Assembly (NCBI GenBank): GCA_905397405.1
Contig: CAJPVJ010000280.1
Coordinates: forward strand, 1 to 29,456
DNA: 29,456 nucleotides
Direction: 5' to 3'
Source: Oppiella nova
Taxonomy: Eukaryota > Arthropoda > Arachnida > Sarcoptiformes > Oppiidae
Both the position numbers and the translations under genes were made by a program. The number at the start of each line of letters is the position of its first letter. Positions within the stretch are counted from its first letter, which is position 1. The notes beneath the pieces were generated by a model, which was not told the origin of the DNA, did not search any database, and saw only the letters and a program-made list of their open reading frames with translations. Positions 1-10,500 of this stretch are shown in pieces.

Positions 1-45
1 ATATGGCCTTTGATTGTAAGATAAAAATTTAATTTGAATGCATAG

Positions 46-1120
46 GCAATGATCCGGATTACGCGCGCAAAGATCTATTTGACGCGATTGCTAATCATCG
101 GTATCCCTCATGGACTCTGAAGATACAAGTGATCACTGAGGAAGAGGCTAAACGATTTGATTTCAATCCATTCGATGCGACCAAGGTTAGTTTTTGAACT
201 CATTTGAATTGAAAGTATTTTATTTGAAATGAAAACTTCAAAACTCGTTGTTTAAAGATCTGGCCGACAGACAAATACCCTCTAATAGAGGTGGGAGTGA
301 TGACACTCAACCGAAATCCTATCAATTTCTTTGCAGAAGTGGAACAGATAGCCTTCTGTCCCGCAAATCTGGTGCCCGGTATTGAACCCTCACCTGACCT
401 ACTATTAGCAGNTAATAGAGGTGGGAGTGATGACACTCAACCGAAATCCTATCAATTTCTTTGCAGAAGTGGAACAGATAGCCTTCTGTCCCGCAAATCT
501 GGTGCCCGGTATTGAACCCTCACCTGACCTACTATTAGCAGGAAGACTGTTCTCCTATTCAGACACTCAAAGATATCGGTATTTATTGATCATATATAGT
601 ATAAGCACTGGTATTTTATAAAAATGATTAAATTTTTATATAATATAGTTTGGGCGCAAACTTCCATTTACTTCCCGTAAACAAAGCCCACAATCGTGTG
701 ATGGCACCGACACAACGGGACGGCCCCATGCGATCGGACGACAATATGGGCCCTCAACTTAACTATTATCCCAATTCATTCTCGGACGTGAGGGATGACC
801 CTAAAATGATGGAGTCTAACTTCACAGTTAACGGTAATGGTGGTAATCGAGTGAATGATAATGTAGTGGTGTATCGATATGATGACAAGAATGACCACAA
901 CTACGAACAGGCCCGAGACCAGTATAATAGCTACAGTAAGGAGTGGAAGGAAAGGCTGCACAGAAACCTGGCCACCTCTATGAATGGTGTGCACGCCTTC
1001 ATCAGAGACCGCGTTCTCGAAGAGCTCCGAAAAGTGGATCCTTTGTATTCGGACGGAGTCCGCACTGAAATCAATAGATTGGCCAAAAAGTCGGGAAATT
1101 TACCCAGAACCACTGCATGA
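46..1120 (+). CDS. Cat: Catalase, C-terminal part (three exons, 5' end outside window)
   Basis: This is haem catalase, which breaks hydrogen peroxide into water and oxygen, normally in peroxisomes. Exons seen: 46-185 ([16 protein letters not shown], then FNPFDATK), 258-578 ([34 protein letters not shown]) and 649-1120 ([23 protein letters not shown]). The proximal haem-ligand signature [10 protein letters not shown] is present with its Tyr. Splice phases agree: 185 ends a codon, 578 leaves two bases and 649 supplies one. Exon 258-578 contains a 130-bp duplicated insert with an N (see 283-541). Removing it gives 191 bases and an open frame through to TGA at 1118-1120. The N-terminal half, including the catalytic His, lies left of the window. 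A further exon may end at base 15, but that would need an intron of only 30 bp. The C-terminus, PRTTA, is not a canonical SKL-type peroxisomal signal. Family assignment is essentially certain. Confidence 0.95.
283..541. repeat. 129-bp direct duplication around an N, inside a catalase exon
   Basis: Bases 283-411 are identical to 413-541, separated by a single N at 412. The 130-bp shift breaks the catalase frame, and deleting it restores the frame and the protein. This looks like two overlapping contigs placed end to end with a one-base gap instead of being merged. Confidence 0.93.
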
Positions 1121-1140
1121 TAGCTTTATTTGATATAATC

Positions 1141-1146
1141 AATAAA
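1141..1146 (+). terminator. Catalase poly(A) signal
   Basis: An AATAAA hexamer lies 21 bases after the catalase stop codon, in AT-rich 3' UTR sequence. This suggests that the main catalase transcript ends near 1160. Confidence 0.6.
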
Positions 1147-1661
1147 TACAGCATATTTTTAACCTATTAAATTCTTTTAAGTAGTTATTTAGGAGTTATG
1201 AAATATTTATTTTTCCACTTAACTGGTGCGTCTAGATTTAACTTGTTGTTAATCTTATGACTATTTATTTTGATTAGTTTTCTTATTTTTAGATTTAAAT
1301 TAAAAATTTATTAAGCATTTATAAATAGTCAAAGGTTAAAAACTAATTTTGGAACTCACGAAGCACTCATAGTTTGTCCATGATTCTTATTATTTTAATC
1401 TGTTGTAAATTTAATAGTATAATTTTCTGGTAGCTTTTGACAGTTGATGTTATTTTTATAATAACAGCTTTATAAACATTTATAACTATAGCTATAAAAA
1501 AGAAAATTATTAGTTACTAGGTTTGAAAACACATTTGATTTTAAACTTTAATGTAAATGTATATAAACACGTGTATTTATCGATTATATCATTTAATTAA
1601 TTGCAATATATAGGTATCTTATTAATATGTGCCCAGTTTCGTAATTCACTCTTAATTACAG

Positions 1662-1860
1662 GAGTCTTAAGCATCAGAGTGTGAGCCCTAAGGATGCCAG
1701 ACAATCATCGAGGAGGTCATCCACTAAACCCTCATCTAATAGAGATAGGAATGGTTCCCGAGGTAGAAGTGATACCCGAGGAAGCGAATGGATTGGAAAC
1801 GGATGGGGACGTGTCGGACCTCCCTATTTGTATCAGAAGCTGAAAAGTAATAACAATTAG
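1662..1860 (+). CDS. Orphan terminal exon, Arg/Ser-rich, unknown
   Basis: A clean acceptor (TTAATTACAG) precedes an open frame from 1663 to TAG at 1858-1860, 65 residues. It is markedly more GC-rich than its surroundings. The peptide is basic, rich in Ser and Arg (SSRRSSTKPSSNRDR, GSRGRSD), and ends GRVGPPYLYQKLKSNNN. I do not recognise it. A second frame (ATG at 1694, 50 codons) is also open, but it does not run back to the acceptor. The exon takes one base to complete its first codon. A weak donor in catalase at 1090 (AAAAA|GTCGGG) or one at about 1246 after a short ATG ORF at 1198 would both fit that phase. It could therefore be an alternative catalase tail or the last exon of a separate small gene; the parent gene is unresolved. 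Confidence 0.45.
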
Positions 1861-2640
1861 GATTAGAAAAGCATGTGATCTGAAGGAAAGTTGTATTTTT
1901 ACTGTATAATATATAATAACCAATTGGTGGCTAAGCATGTACTCAGTTCTTAGTATTTTATTGTACTTCACTACTAATAGCTGCCAATAATGACTAGTTC
2001 TTACACTTATAAGAAAGTATTACATGAATTACAGTACGAATCATAATAATAAGCACTTATACTCAATACGATATTCTTAAGTGGGATATAAAGTATTATT
2101 AGTCTTAATGTTATATATTTTTTATTAATCAGTAATTCCATATAAATATGCCATATTTTTAAAGTGCCATTTTATGCATGTTTTATGAGATTTTTATTCG
2201 TGAATACTTTTTTATACATTTTATAAAAATGATTGTATCCATATTTTAAGAATATATTAATGTTATACAATAAAAGATAAAATTATTTTAATGCTCATAT
2301 ATTAATGCCTGAATTTATGCCATATATTAAACATGTTAAACATATTAATGATATTAATTTAATTTAATGATTAATATCATTTAAACTAATAATTTAAAAT
2401 AAACACAGAATCTGTTGTGAATATTAATAGCATTCTAGAAATGAGCAAAAGGTTTGACACACAAAATAACAAATTGTTCAAAAGTTTGTCAAAACATATT
2501 ACACACAAAGTCTTGAAGGTTATCGTTGGGGTTGATTACCATTCTTTAGATAAAAATAGACTCAAAATTATGTGGATCTGTGAATGTGTGCCAAAATTCT
2601 GCAAAATTCTTTGACGTTTGTCTTATAACGCAAAGTGTTT
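1861..2640. other. AT-rich intergenic, no gene seen
   Basis: The stretch is AT-rich with no convincing coding signal. A poly(A) hexamer AATAAA at 2269-2274 could serve the orphan exon at 1662-1860. An open frame of about 60 codons near 2441-2614 (ATG at 2441) has no promoter, family resemblance or compositional change to support it. Confidence 0.5.
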
Positions 2641-2670
2641 ACTGAATTCAGTGACAGAAGTATAACAGAC

Positions 2671-2679
2671 TATAAAAAG
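2671..2679 (+). promoter_or_regulatory. TATA box for the small gene at 2826
   Basis: TATAAAAAG stands out upstream of the small ORF. It would put transcription start near 2700, in TCTCGGTTCGTC, and leave a 5' UTR of about 125 bases. The prediction rests on motif and spacing only. Confidence 0.5.
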
Positions 2680-2825
2680 CAAACTTTAACTCTCGGTTCG
2701 TCTTTCAAACATTTCATTAGTCTATTGAGTTTCGTTTAGTTTGTGTTAAACTTTTGGTGTTAATTGTCATTTATTGTCATATTTTTAACACAGAATCCTC
2801 CAAAAAGAAGTCATATTTTGATACA

Positions 2826-3101
2826 ATGGTTGGATTTTATGAATACGAAAACGACTGGTATTTGAGGGAAGCGGCGAGTCTTCGTTATAATAGCAAGTGG
2901 AGGAATGGGAGGCAGAAGTTGATGCTTCTGGACTGGAAGCTCAGACAAATGGACCTGGACACCAGAAAGCATCACGAAATCAGTCAGCATAGCTTCGTGA
3001 AGCCAACTAATTTTGCCAGAAATCAGCGCAATTATAATATTAGGCGGAACTGGAACCACAAGTTCCCCATTTGGGCCCCTTATCGGGAACTCCATATGTA
3101 A
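2826..3101 (+). CDS. Small basic protein of 91 residues, unknown
   Basis: ATG at 2826 has a good context (ACAATGG), and the frame stays open for 91 codons to TAA in a stretch more GC-rich than its flanks. The protein is basic and rich in aromatic residues, beginning MVGFYEYENDWYLREAA and ending FPIWAPYRELHM. It has no signal peptide or membrane segment, and the C-terminal half is rich in Asn and Arg. An in-frame extension upstream lacks an ATG. It sits between a TATA box at 2671 and an AATAAA at 3189, so it reads as a complete short gene. The opposite strand is also open across almost the same span (2811-3095), but the promoter and poly(A) signal favour this strand. I do not recognise a family. 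Confidence 0.6.
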   Translation: MVGFYEYENDWYLREAASLRYNSKWRNGRQKLMLLDWKLRQMDLDTRKHHEISQHSFVKPTNFARNQRNYNIRRNWNHKFPIWAPYRELHM

Positions 3102-3188
3102 TCCATGTCCACACCTATACCAAAGTCTTTAACACCAAAACCGAGTTATTTATTTGATTATTACTTAATTGATGCCATATTAGGTCGT

Positions 3189-3194
3189 AATAAA
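3189..3194 (+). terminator. Poly(A) signal of the small gene
   Basis: AATAAA lies 88 bases after the stop of the 91-residue ORF. A possible donor (AAAAAG|GTAAAC) follows at once, with an acceptor near 3270, so a spliced 3' UTR is also possible. Confidence 0.45.
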
Positions 3195-3520
3195 AAGGTA
3201 AACATTTTAAGATTAATTAGATTTTCATAATTTAATAAAAACTTATATTTATTTTTTATCTACTTTCAGATCTATGCTAATCATAAGAATTGAGTAATAA
3301 TTTTGAATTTTATTTTATTTTTATTAGTCATGTAAAAAATAAAAATTCAATTTTATTTCAATTTTTATTTGAATTCATTGTATGTGAAGATAAGAAGAAG
3401 AAATAAATTATATTAATAAATGTCTGATTCTGTTATGTCTGATACGTGTTCAATCAATTTCAATGTCAAACTTATTTAATCCATGTAAATGTAATATTAA
3501 TAGAATTGATTCTATCGTAT

Positions 3521-3555
<35 letters not shown>

Positions 3556-4451
3556 ATAATTTTAATTTTATTTTGTATTTAAAAATAATATTGTAGTTTA
3601 TAATACAAAAATAAAATTTACTTTAATAATTGATTACTGATTAAACTACTTATGTGTTGCACTCAATACATAAACTGAAGAATAATAAGAATAATGATTG
3701 TAAACATTGTGTTCAAACATAGACTTTGACACAATTATAGTGTGCAAACAACTCGTTTAATATTCATTTACAGAAAAGTGTCTAAAAATGATGCATTGGT
3801 TTAAGAAATATAAATTTTCGATAACAATTTATTAATGACTAAATGGGTACACACAATATAAATACAATGCTTATGCATAAAAACTGAAGTGACATAATCC
3901 TTATACATAGCAACACATTCCCTAATGTGTAATAAAAGCATAGATTTTCGCATTAGATTCAGTCTTATATCGATTGGATGCGCAAAATTGGTGCCAAAAA
4001 TGTCTCAAATGCTCACAGAATTGAATATATTGAAGAGAATAATGAACTCAGGGATTGCTGTGAAGTTTAGGTATCGGTTTGTGTGCAAACTTTCAGTTCA
4101 CTGCAAATATCAATCATTTAATTGCTTAAAACCCTTAAATCATTTAATAAGCAGTTTCCGATTTCAATCAAAATAGCATTTTAAACACATAATATGTTAT
4201 AGTGTTTTATATCACAGTAATTGGACGCAATTGAAAACAATTTTAATTTACAAAAACCAGATTAAGACACACTCGCAGTCTCTCTATTAACCGATACCTA
4301 AACCTAAGCGAAAAATTGATTTTAAATCCAAGTTCATTGTCATCAAAGTTAGACCACTTTCCCTCTTTCTCTCTCTCTGTCTCTCTCTGTGCGATTGAGT
4401 CACGCGATTCTCGTAACACATAACCCATTCCTCTTTGTCTCGCAAATCACA
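3195..4451. other. AT-rich intergenic, no gene seen
   Basis: The stretch contains a (TC)15 microsatellite at 3523-3552 and a CT-rich patch at about 4364-4390. An 83-codon ATG frame at 3925-4176 has the composition of the surrounding noncoding DNA, with no promoter or family match, so it is not called. Confidence 0.5.
3523..3552. repeat. (TC)15 microsatellite
   Basis: This is a pure dinucleotide run in intergenic DNA, one of about ten CT/GA tracts in the window. Confidence 0.95.
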
Positions 4452-4457
4452 TCAGTT
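4452..4457 (+). promoter_or_regulatory. Possible initiator of the secreted-protein gene
   Basis: TCAGTT matches the arthropod initiator consensus (TCAKTY). It lies 18 bases before the ATG at 4475, giving a very short leader. No TATA box is seen about 30 bases upstream. The motif is short, so confidence is modest. Confidence 0.3.
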
Positions 4458-4474
4458 TTGACTTTTAAATCAAA

Positions 4475-5558
4475 ATGAAATCTAAATATTTTTTCCATTT
4501 TTTATTCCTTACTGTTTTAATCGACACTTTATACCCATTTAAAGTGCTTTCGTGTAACGTATTGTCAAAAGTTGATTCAATATCCTATCTCTACTACAAA
4601 GGAATTGCATTTATATTGACATCAAATGGTTATTATTATGTAATCAAAGAGGAAGACGTGACCAAAGAGGACGTCAAAGAGTTTGATCCGTCGGGTATTG
4701 TCCCAAATGTGTCCCATTGTTGCGATTCTGCGATTCTTAAGGACATCAATGATTGCGAAGACGAGTCCCATAATGAACACACCATTGCTTTCACTAAAGT
4801 AATCAACATTTTATATTTACTTAATGTCATTATATTCTTAATACATTTGTGTATTAAGACAGTATTGCAATATTTCAGTATTTAACGATATGTTGTATTG
4901 TAAATATTTGTTGCATGCTATCATAATTTTAGTCATACAGTACATTGAATTAATGAAATTATTTGATTACAATTATTAGTTATTTTGCATAATAAAAGTA
5001 TCTTTTATTAACAGTACACTTCTGGTGCAACAAAATACATATCACTGAACATTAGCTCAATTTTCAGTGAAGACCAGACAAAACTGTGGTCCAAACCACA
5101 GACAATTATCAATGATCTCATACTTTCTAATGTAATCCCAGGTAATTTTTAAAAATATTTTTGTTAAAATTATAAATTAATTTATTTTGACAAAATATCT
5201 GACAGAATGGGAAATTGGTTTCCCGTAAGACAACTGTTGAGCAGCTGTCATCTCATCCAATATTTTCAAGAATTGTAAGCATTTCTAATTAATTTCACTT
5301 TAAAGATTCAATGAATATTGGTTTCAAATGAAATTATTTTTTAATTAAAACATCTAAAAATTATAGAATTGTATTAATACCAAATTATTTGTATATAATT
5401 CATAGTGTGCCCCCACTTATAATAATGGATACGATTCATCACATTTATCGGCTGAAGATCCAATAGTTGGGATGTCTCTCAATATGGCACCAGTAGTTCA
5501 TTATAACGCATACATAAGCGTTATTTTATGCATTCTCTTGTGGTATTCAATTCGTTAA
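4475..5558 (+). CDS. Secreted or membrane-tethered protein, four exons, unknown family
   Basis: Four exons, 4475-4798, 5015-5131, 5206-5274 and 5406-5558, join entirely in phase 0 to give about 220 residues. Donors are GTAATC, GTAATC and GTAAGC, and acceptors are AACAG, GACAG and CATAG. Residues 1-27 form a clear signal peptide (MKSKYFFHFLFLTVL, Cys at 27). The body has Cys pairs (HCCDS, NDCEDE), acidic repeats (EEDVTKEDVKEFD), and N-glycosylation sites NVSH and NISS. The last exon ends in a hydrophobic segment, AYISVILCILLWYSIR, suggesting a GPI-anchor signal or a short membrane anchor. If intron 1 is kept, the frame runs on to 4885 and also ends in a hydrophobic tail. A donor at 5142 instead of 5132 would truncate the protein. 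No family is recognised; the exon structure is an inference from phases and splice sites. Confidence 0.65.
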
Positions 5559-5689
5559 ATTCACTTTTGTCTCACATGTAATCGTATTAAATAATGTTTT
5601 CTAATTAATGCATAGTTTGGACAGAATATTCATAAAACGAATTATGAAGTATTGAGAAAAGTAAACGAAGTCTGAATTTTATGCGAAAG

Positions 5690-5695
5690 AATAAA
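5690..5695 (+). terminator. Poly(A) signal of the four-exon gene
   Basis: This AATAAA hexamer lies 131 bases after the stop codon at 5558. Confidence 0.4.
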
Positions 5696-6535
5696 ACTAA
5701 ACATTAATGATATAAAAGTTTATAATACAGTACAGTATTCATATTAATGGGTTTATAAAATATTCCATAAAACTAACGTTTATTGCAATTTAACGCACAC
5801 TTAATGGCATAAAATTCAATAAAAATAAGGAATTTTGATCTAATTGTAGATATTTTGAACAAAAAGTGTTTATATTAAGTTTGCATTTTTGATAAAACAT
5901 GCTATAACATTGGATAAAGCAATATCACAATGCCATAATACATAATTCAATTATTTAATAAACCAGACGTTTGTATTTATAGATATGAATATTATTTAAC
6001 ACAATTTTTATTCCAGTATCATTACCTAATCTATATTGTCATATATATTAAGTTATTTAACATATTTAAACATATCATTGATTTTATTTAAAACATATCG
6101 TTAATGAATAATTTCAAAATTAAAACATGTTTGTATTAAACGAACTAAAATGACAAATAAATCAATGGATTCAATTTATATTTTATTCATTAATATTTCC
6201 AATAAATTTATCATACATTTTATACAGCTTTTTAATAATAATAATAATATTAATATAATGTAATAAAAATATCAATGCTTATAAAACATATAGTTATTTA
6301 TTAATTGTAATATAAATATATAACTAATTCATTAGAAAATTAAGTTTAATTGAGATTCTTGGTAAACTACAAAATAACAATTTTATTGCGAGAATATTCT
6401 GTTACAAGAATTGCTCTCAAATGTTATGTAAATGTTAATCAAATTAAATATAATCTCTATTTATTACACAACTATCAAATGAGACATAACTAATATATAA
6501 ACACAATTTATTAATATTCGATATAATGTTAACAT
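5696..6535. other. AT-rich spacer between convergent genes
   Basis: No coding signal is seen. It separates the 3' ends of the + strand four-exon gene and the - strand ci gene and probably holds only 3' UTR and spacer. Confidence 0.6.
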
Positions 6536-6541
6536 TTTATT
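6536..6541 (-). terminator. ci poly(A) signal
   Basis: On the - strand AATAAA lies 74 bases after the ci stop codon. This fits a short 3' UTR. Confidence 0.5.
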
Positions 6542-6615
6542 GAAATCGTTTCCGAAAATAATAATTTCGCAGACATTTCTTGAAGTATATTTGATATTTA
6601 AAGAGAAAACCCATT

Positions 6616-7577
6616 TTAATTGGTCGACATCTTGAGAAAACGGCTTTCCTCTACTAAACAATTGAGAGTTGAGTTCATGTCATTGATGACCATATTTGTG
6701 GATAATTGGACTGATGACGATCTGCAAGACATAGCAGACATTGTAGACATGGCTGATGCCGGGCGTAGGCATTGCTGTTGCGGGACCTGTTGGGGTTGGG
6801 GTTGAGGTTGAGGTTGAGGTTGTTGGACACCATTGAGAGCTGGTTTAGGTGTAGGACAGGTAGAGCTAACAACTTTACAAGAGCCGGCAGGGGATAAAAC
6901 ATTGCCGGGGCTTAAGGGTTGTCCGTTATTGGGATCAGTTGTACCCGTTTGTTGATAAACATACTCAAGAGTTCTCTGATATGCTTCGGGTCTCATATTG
7001 TTTCTGTTAGCGGCGGCCAAAGCCGCGGCTCCGGTACTCTCAATACTACCGCATTGTATCTCAGGATTGGTTTGATTTTGGCACTTCTGGACAGACGTTG
7101 CGCTCAACTGATTATAATTAGCGGACGTATTGGTATTCTGAAGGCACTTCTGCATCACAGCTGAGGACTGTTGTGGTGTCGACTGACTCTGTAATTGGGG
7201 TGGAGTTGGCAGTGATTCTTGTGGTGGTTGACATGGGTTTGGTGTCATGGGTTGAGCAGTGGGTGCAATGGTGCTGATGGTGTTATTGGCAATATTGGTC
7301 ACGTTATTCAATATATTAGTATTGTTTTGATTGAATTGCTGTCTAAATCTCATCTGATTTTGTTGCCATTGGATCTGTTGTGCACTTAAGTATTGGTTTA
7401 TGTATTGCTGTTGATATTGGTTTTGGTTGATATACTGCTGGTTCTGATAGCTGTTCCACTGTTGCTGTGTTTGGAACTGTTGCTGACTTTGCATTTGATT
7501 CCAATGTGGTTGCGGTGGTGGCAGGGGTTGGGGTTGAGGGGCAGACATCTGATGGTATTGGGGTAATATTTGATTTG
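6616..7577 (-). CDS. ci: ci exon 10: Q-rich region and conserved C-terminus
   Basis: The acceptor ATATTAG precedes 7577. The exon has long Gln/Asn-rich tracts and a [12 protein letters not shown] run encoded by a hexanucleotide repeat at about 6791-6823. It ends in [21 protein letters not shown], where GLI1-3 have DMSSLLTSLAEESKFL, the C-terminal activation segment. The stop codon is TAA at 6618-6616. Confidence 0.95.
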
Positions 7578-10500
7578 CTAATATAAATTAAATAAAAAAA
7601 GTTAGAAAAGTTCATAAAACAAAATTCAATATATCATACCTGAGCTCTGATTCCAAGCATTGATTTGTTGGAATTGATTGTAATTGTTATAAACATTTGT
7701 ATTGCAACTAAAATTTTGTTGATTATTAGGACTACTATTAAATGTTTGATTCCAATAGGGGTTGTTTTGGGGCATAACAGGTGTCTGAGTTTGAATGAAG
7801 TTCCCATTGTTTGGCATCTGAATGGCCCGACTATAAGACGGGGTCGCCGTTTGCTGTGAAGTATTTTGAGACATAATAGAGGGTTGATTGCAGATATTAG
7901 GTCTTAGACCTGTTTGTACGGTATTTACAGAGTTATTATTATTTACAATAATAGCATTCGTCGAGTTGTTTGCAATGTTTGCGGGTTTAGAGTTATTGAG
8001 CACTGGTTTCATAGGACTGTTCAATGGGTTGGTGTGATTGGGAGACAGCTGTGGTTTAACCATCGGCGGTGACATCATCGACACCGATGAGGGCGATGTC
8101 TGCATCGGTGTCTGCGGCGACATAATCTGGACGGAGGCGGGAGTGGACGGCGATAACATGGGAACAGAAGGCGCTCTGAACTCATTGCGAGTATTATTGG
8201 GTAATGTATTGAAATTAGTTGGCGGCGAATGGACTTGAATGGGAGGCAGTGGTAGTGGTATCACAGCTCGGATATCGGCGTTATTTTTAATAGTATTGTT
8301 TGGCACAACTTCTTGAGTCTTGGTCTGAGTCATGGATTCTGTCGATTTGTGCGACTTTTCATTCAGATATTGAACCTAAAAGTGGTATAAAAGTGAGAAT
8401 TAGATCTGAATAAACTTTATATTGTATTATAATGACTGACCATATCGTCGGGAAGTATCATATTATTCATGGTCTCAATCGGTTGATCGGAATCGCATTC
8501 ATCGAGAGTCACGCTTTCGTTCGGATGATTAGAAGTGGAAGTGTTTTCGTTAAGACTCGGTGGCGGCGGAACTGCTGTCCGATTGCGTCGCGTACTGACA
8601 CTCGACCCGATGGATGAGACCGACGAGGAATAGCGTTCAGTAGTCATAGCAATGGATTGCGGCTGAATCACCAAATTGTCGGTTTGGGTCAAGTGTTTCG
8701 CCTGAGACGATGTCGACGACGTCCTGCGATTGCCGGCGATGTCTGAACAGCTGGCGTCTGAAGATCTTCGCGAAGAACCGCCGATAGATATGGGATCATA
8801 AGATGTGCAGCGAATGAGTTCACCATTGGATGTCAGCATCACTTGTGGTGCTGATGAAGAACTGTTCGTCAGCTGTGAAGAGGTGTGCGAATTGTCTGAA
8901 CCCAAGACAGAGCTGTAGAAGGAGTTGGAGTTAATACTGGATGTACTGCCCTGTCGTATGAGTTTAGATTTGTTGCCCTTCTTTTTGCTCGACATTTGAT
9001 TGCATTGATTATTGCCTAAAGAATTGCGAAACAAATGTCAATAAAATGCTAATAATTTCATAATTTCTCCGTTAATACCCAATAGTTTATTATTATTGCA
9101 ATTATTGCCGTTGACTGAAGAATAGTTGCAATTCTTGTTGTTATTAGTCTGTGAACTATTCCTGAAGAATGGTATCCAACTCGTGGCCGACTTTATTCCA
9201 GACTTTATGGCTTTGATGTTATTCTTTATGGAATTTCTTTGTCGGGGAATAACTCGCTGTTGAAATTGTTATTAGTCTGTGAACTATTCCTGAAGAATGG
9301 TATCCAACTCGTGGCCGACTTTATTCCAGACTTTATGGCTTTGATGTTATTCTTTATGGAATTTCTTTGTCGGGGAATAACTCGCTGTTGAATACCAAGC
9401 ATACCGTCTCCGCAAACACCAGTCCTGTCGAGACCGGTGTCCACTTCGACGGTGATAGCGTCTGCCGCAGACCAGTCCTGATCGGCTGTTCCGATACAAG
9501 TGGTTGAGACAGAGTTATCACTAATTGGTTGGTCGAAGCCATCGCCTGCGAAGTCACAGAGAGGGTGATTGATGGCTGAGTTGGGCGGGGATCCAGATCC
9601 TGAACCAGAACCTAAATAATGCATTAGTTTTAGTGCATTAGTGAAGTGTTCATTCAATTAGCAACAAATGAGTGCAGACCTGATCCGGAAGATCCCTCTG
9701 GAGAACTGCCCACATTTGGAGGCGATTTGGACTCATTATCGGGCGAACCATTTGGAGGGCTATTGTTAATGATCTCACTTTTGAAGACATCACTTAAACC
9801 GTCTTTCGGACTGTTGTTATCTTTGGGCGAAGGATTGTTACCATTGGTGTTGTTATTGTTATTACTATTACTGGTGTTGTTATTATTGGGTCCGCCCTTA
9901 TGTTTCTTATTCGCGTAGACCTCTGGCCCGTGAACTGTCTTAACGTGTTTCCTGAGCGACGAGGGATCCGTGTACTTCTTGACACAACCGGGAACTTTGC
10001 AAACGTATGGCTTCTCGTTAGAGTGGGTCCTATTCTGGTGTTTGGCCCGATCGCTGGCGTTGGAGAAGGCCTTCGAACAGCCGGGAAACTCACACATATA
10101 GGGCTTCTCTCCCGTATGCGATCGCAAATGAGTTTTTAAGTTCTCGAGTCGTGAATACGCTTTCGCACAGCCTTTCCATTATGAAAGAGAGATCACAAAA
10201 ATTAATGATCAGTAAAGTAGTCATAATTTTATACGGCGTTCGCTATTATAGCGTATAATGATATAGACCTTCAAACGTGCATTTGTGCGGCTTTTCGCCG
10301 GTGTGTCGTCTCATGTGGACGACTAACATATATTGGGCTTTGAATGGCTTCTCCTCACGCGAGCACTCCTTCCAACGGCAGACGAAACTCTTTTTGTTTC
10401 CGTGGATGTGATCGTTGTTGATATGTTTGACCAATTCTTCCTGAGTGGAGAACTCCTGACTACACTCTTTCCAGTGACAGTTGGTTTCGATGAAATCTCC

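Noticed and set aside
3925-4176. 83-codon ATG frame in the intergenic region
   Set aside because: Composition matches the flanking AT-rich DNA and there is no promoter, splice or family evidence.
6791-6823. Telomere-like GGTTGA hexanucleotide repeat
   Set aside because: It lies in frame in ci exon 10 and encodes a Gln-Pro run, so it is a coding microsatellite.
9079-9611. ci as a pseudogene because of the frameshift
   Set aside because: All other exons are intact over more than 1300 codons, and the single break coincides exactly with a 127-base duplicate of assembly type.
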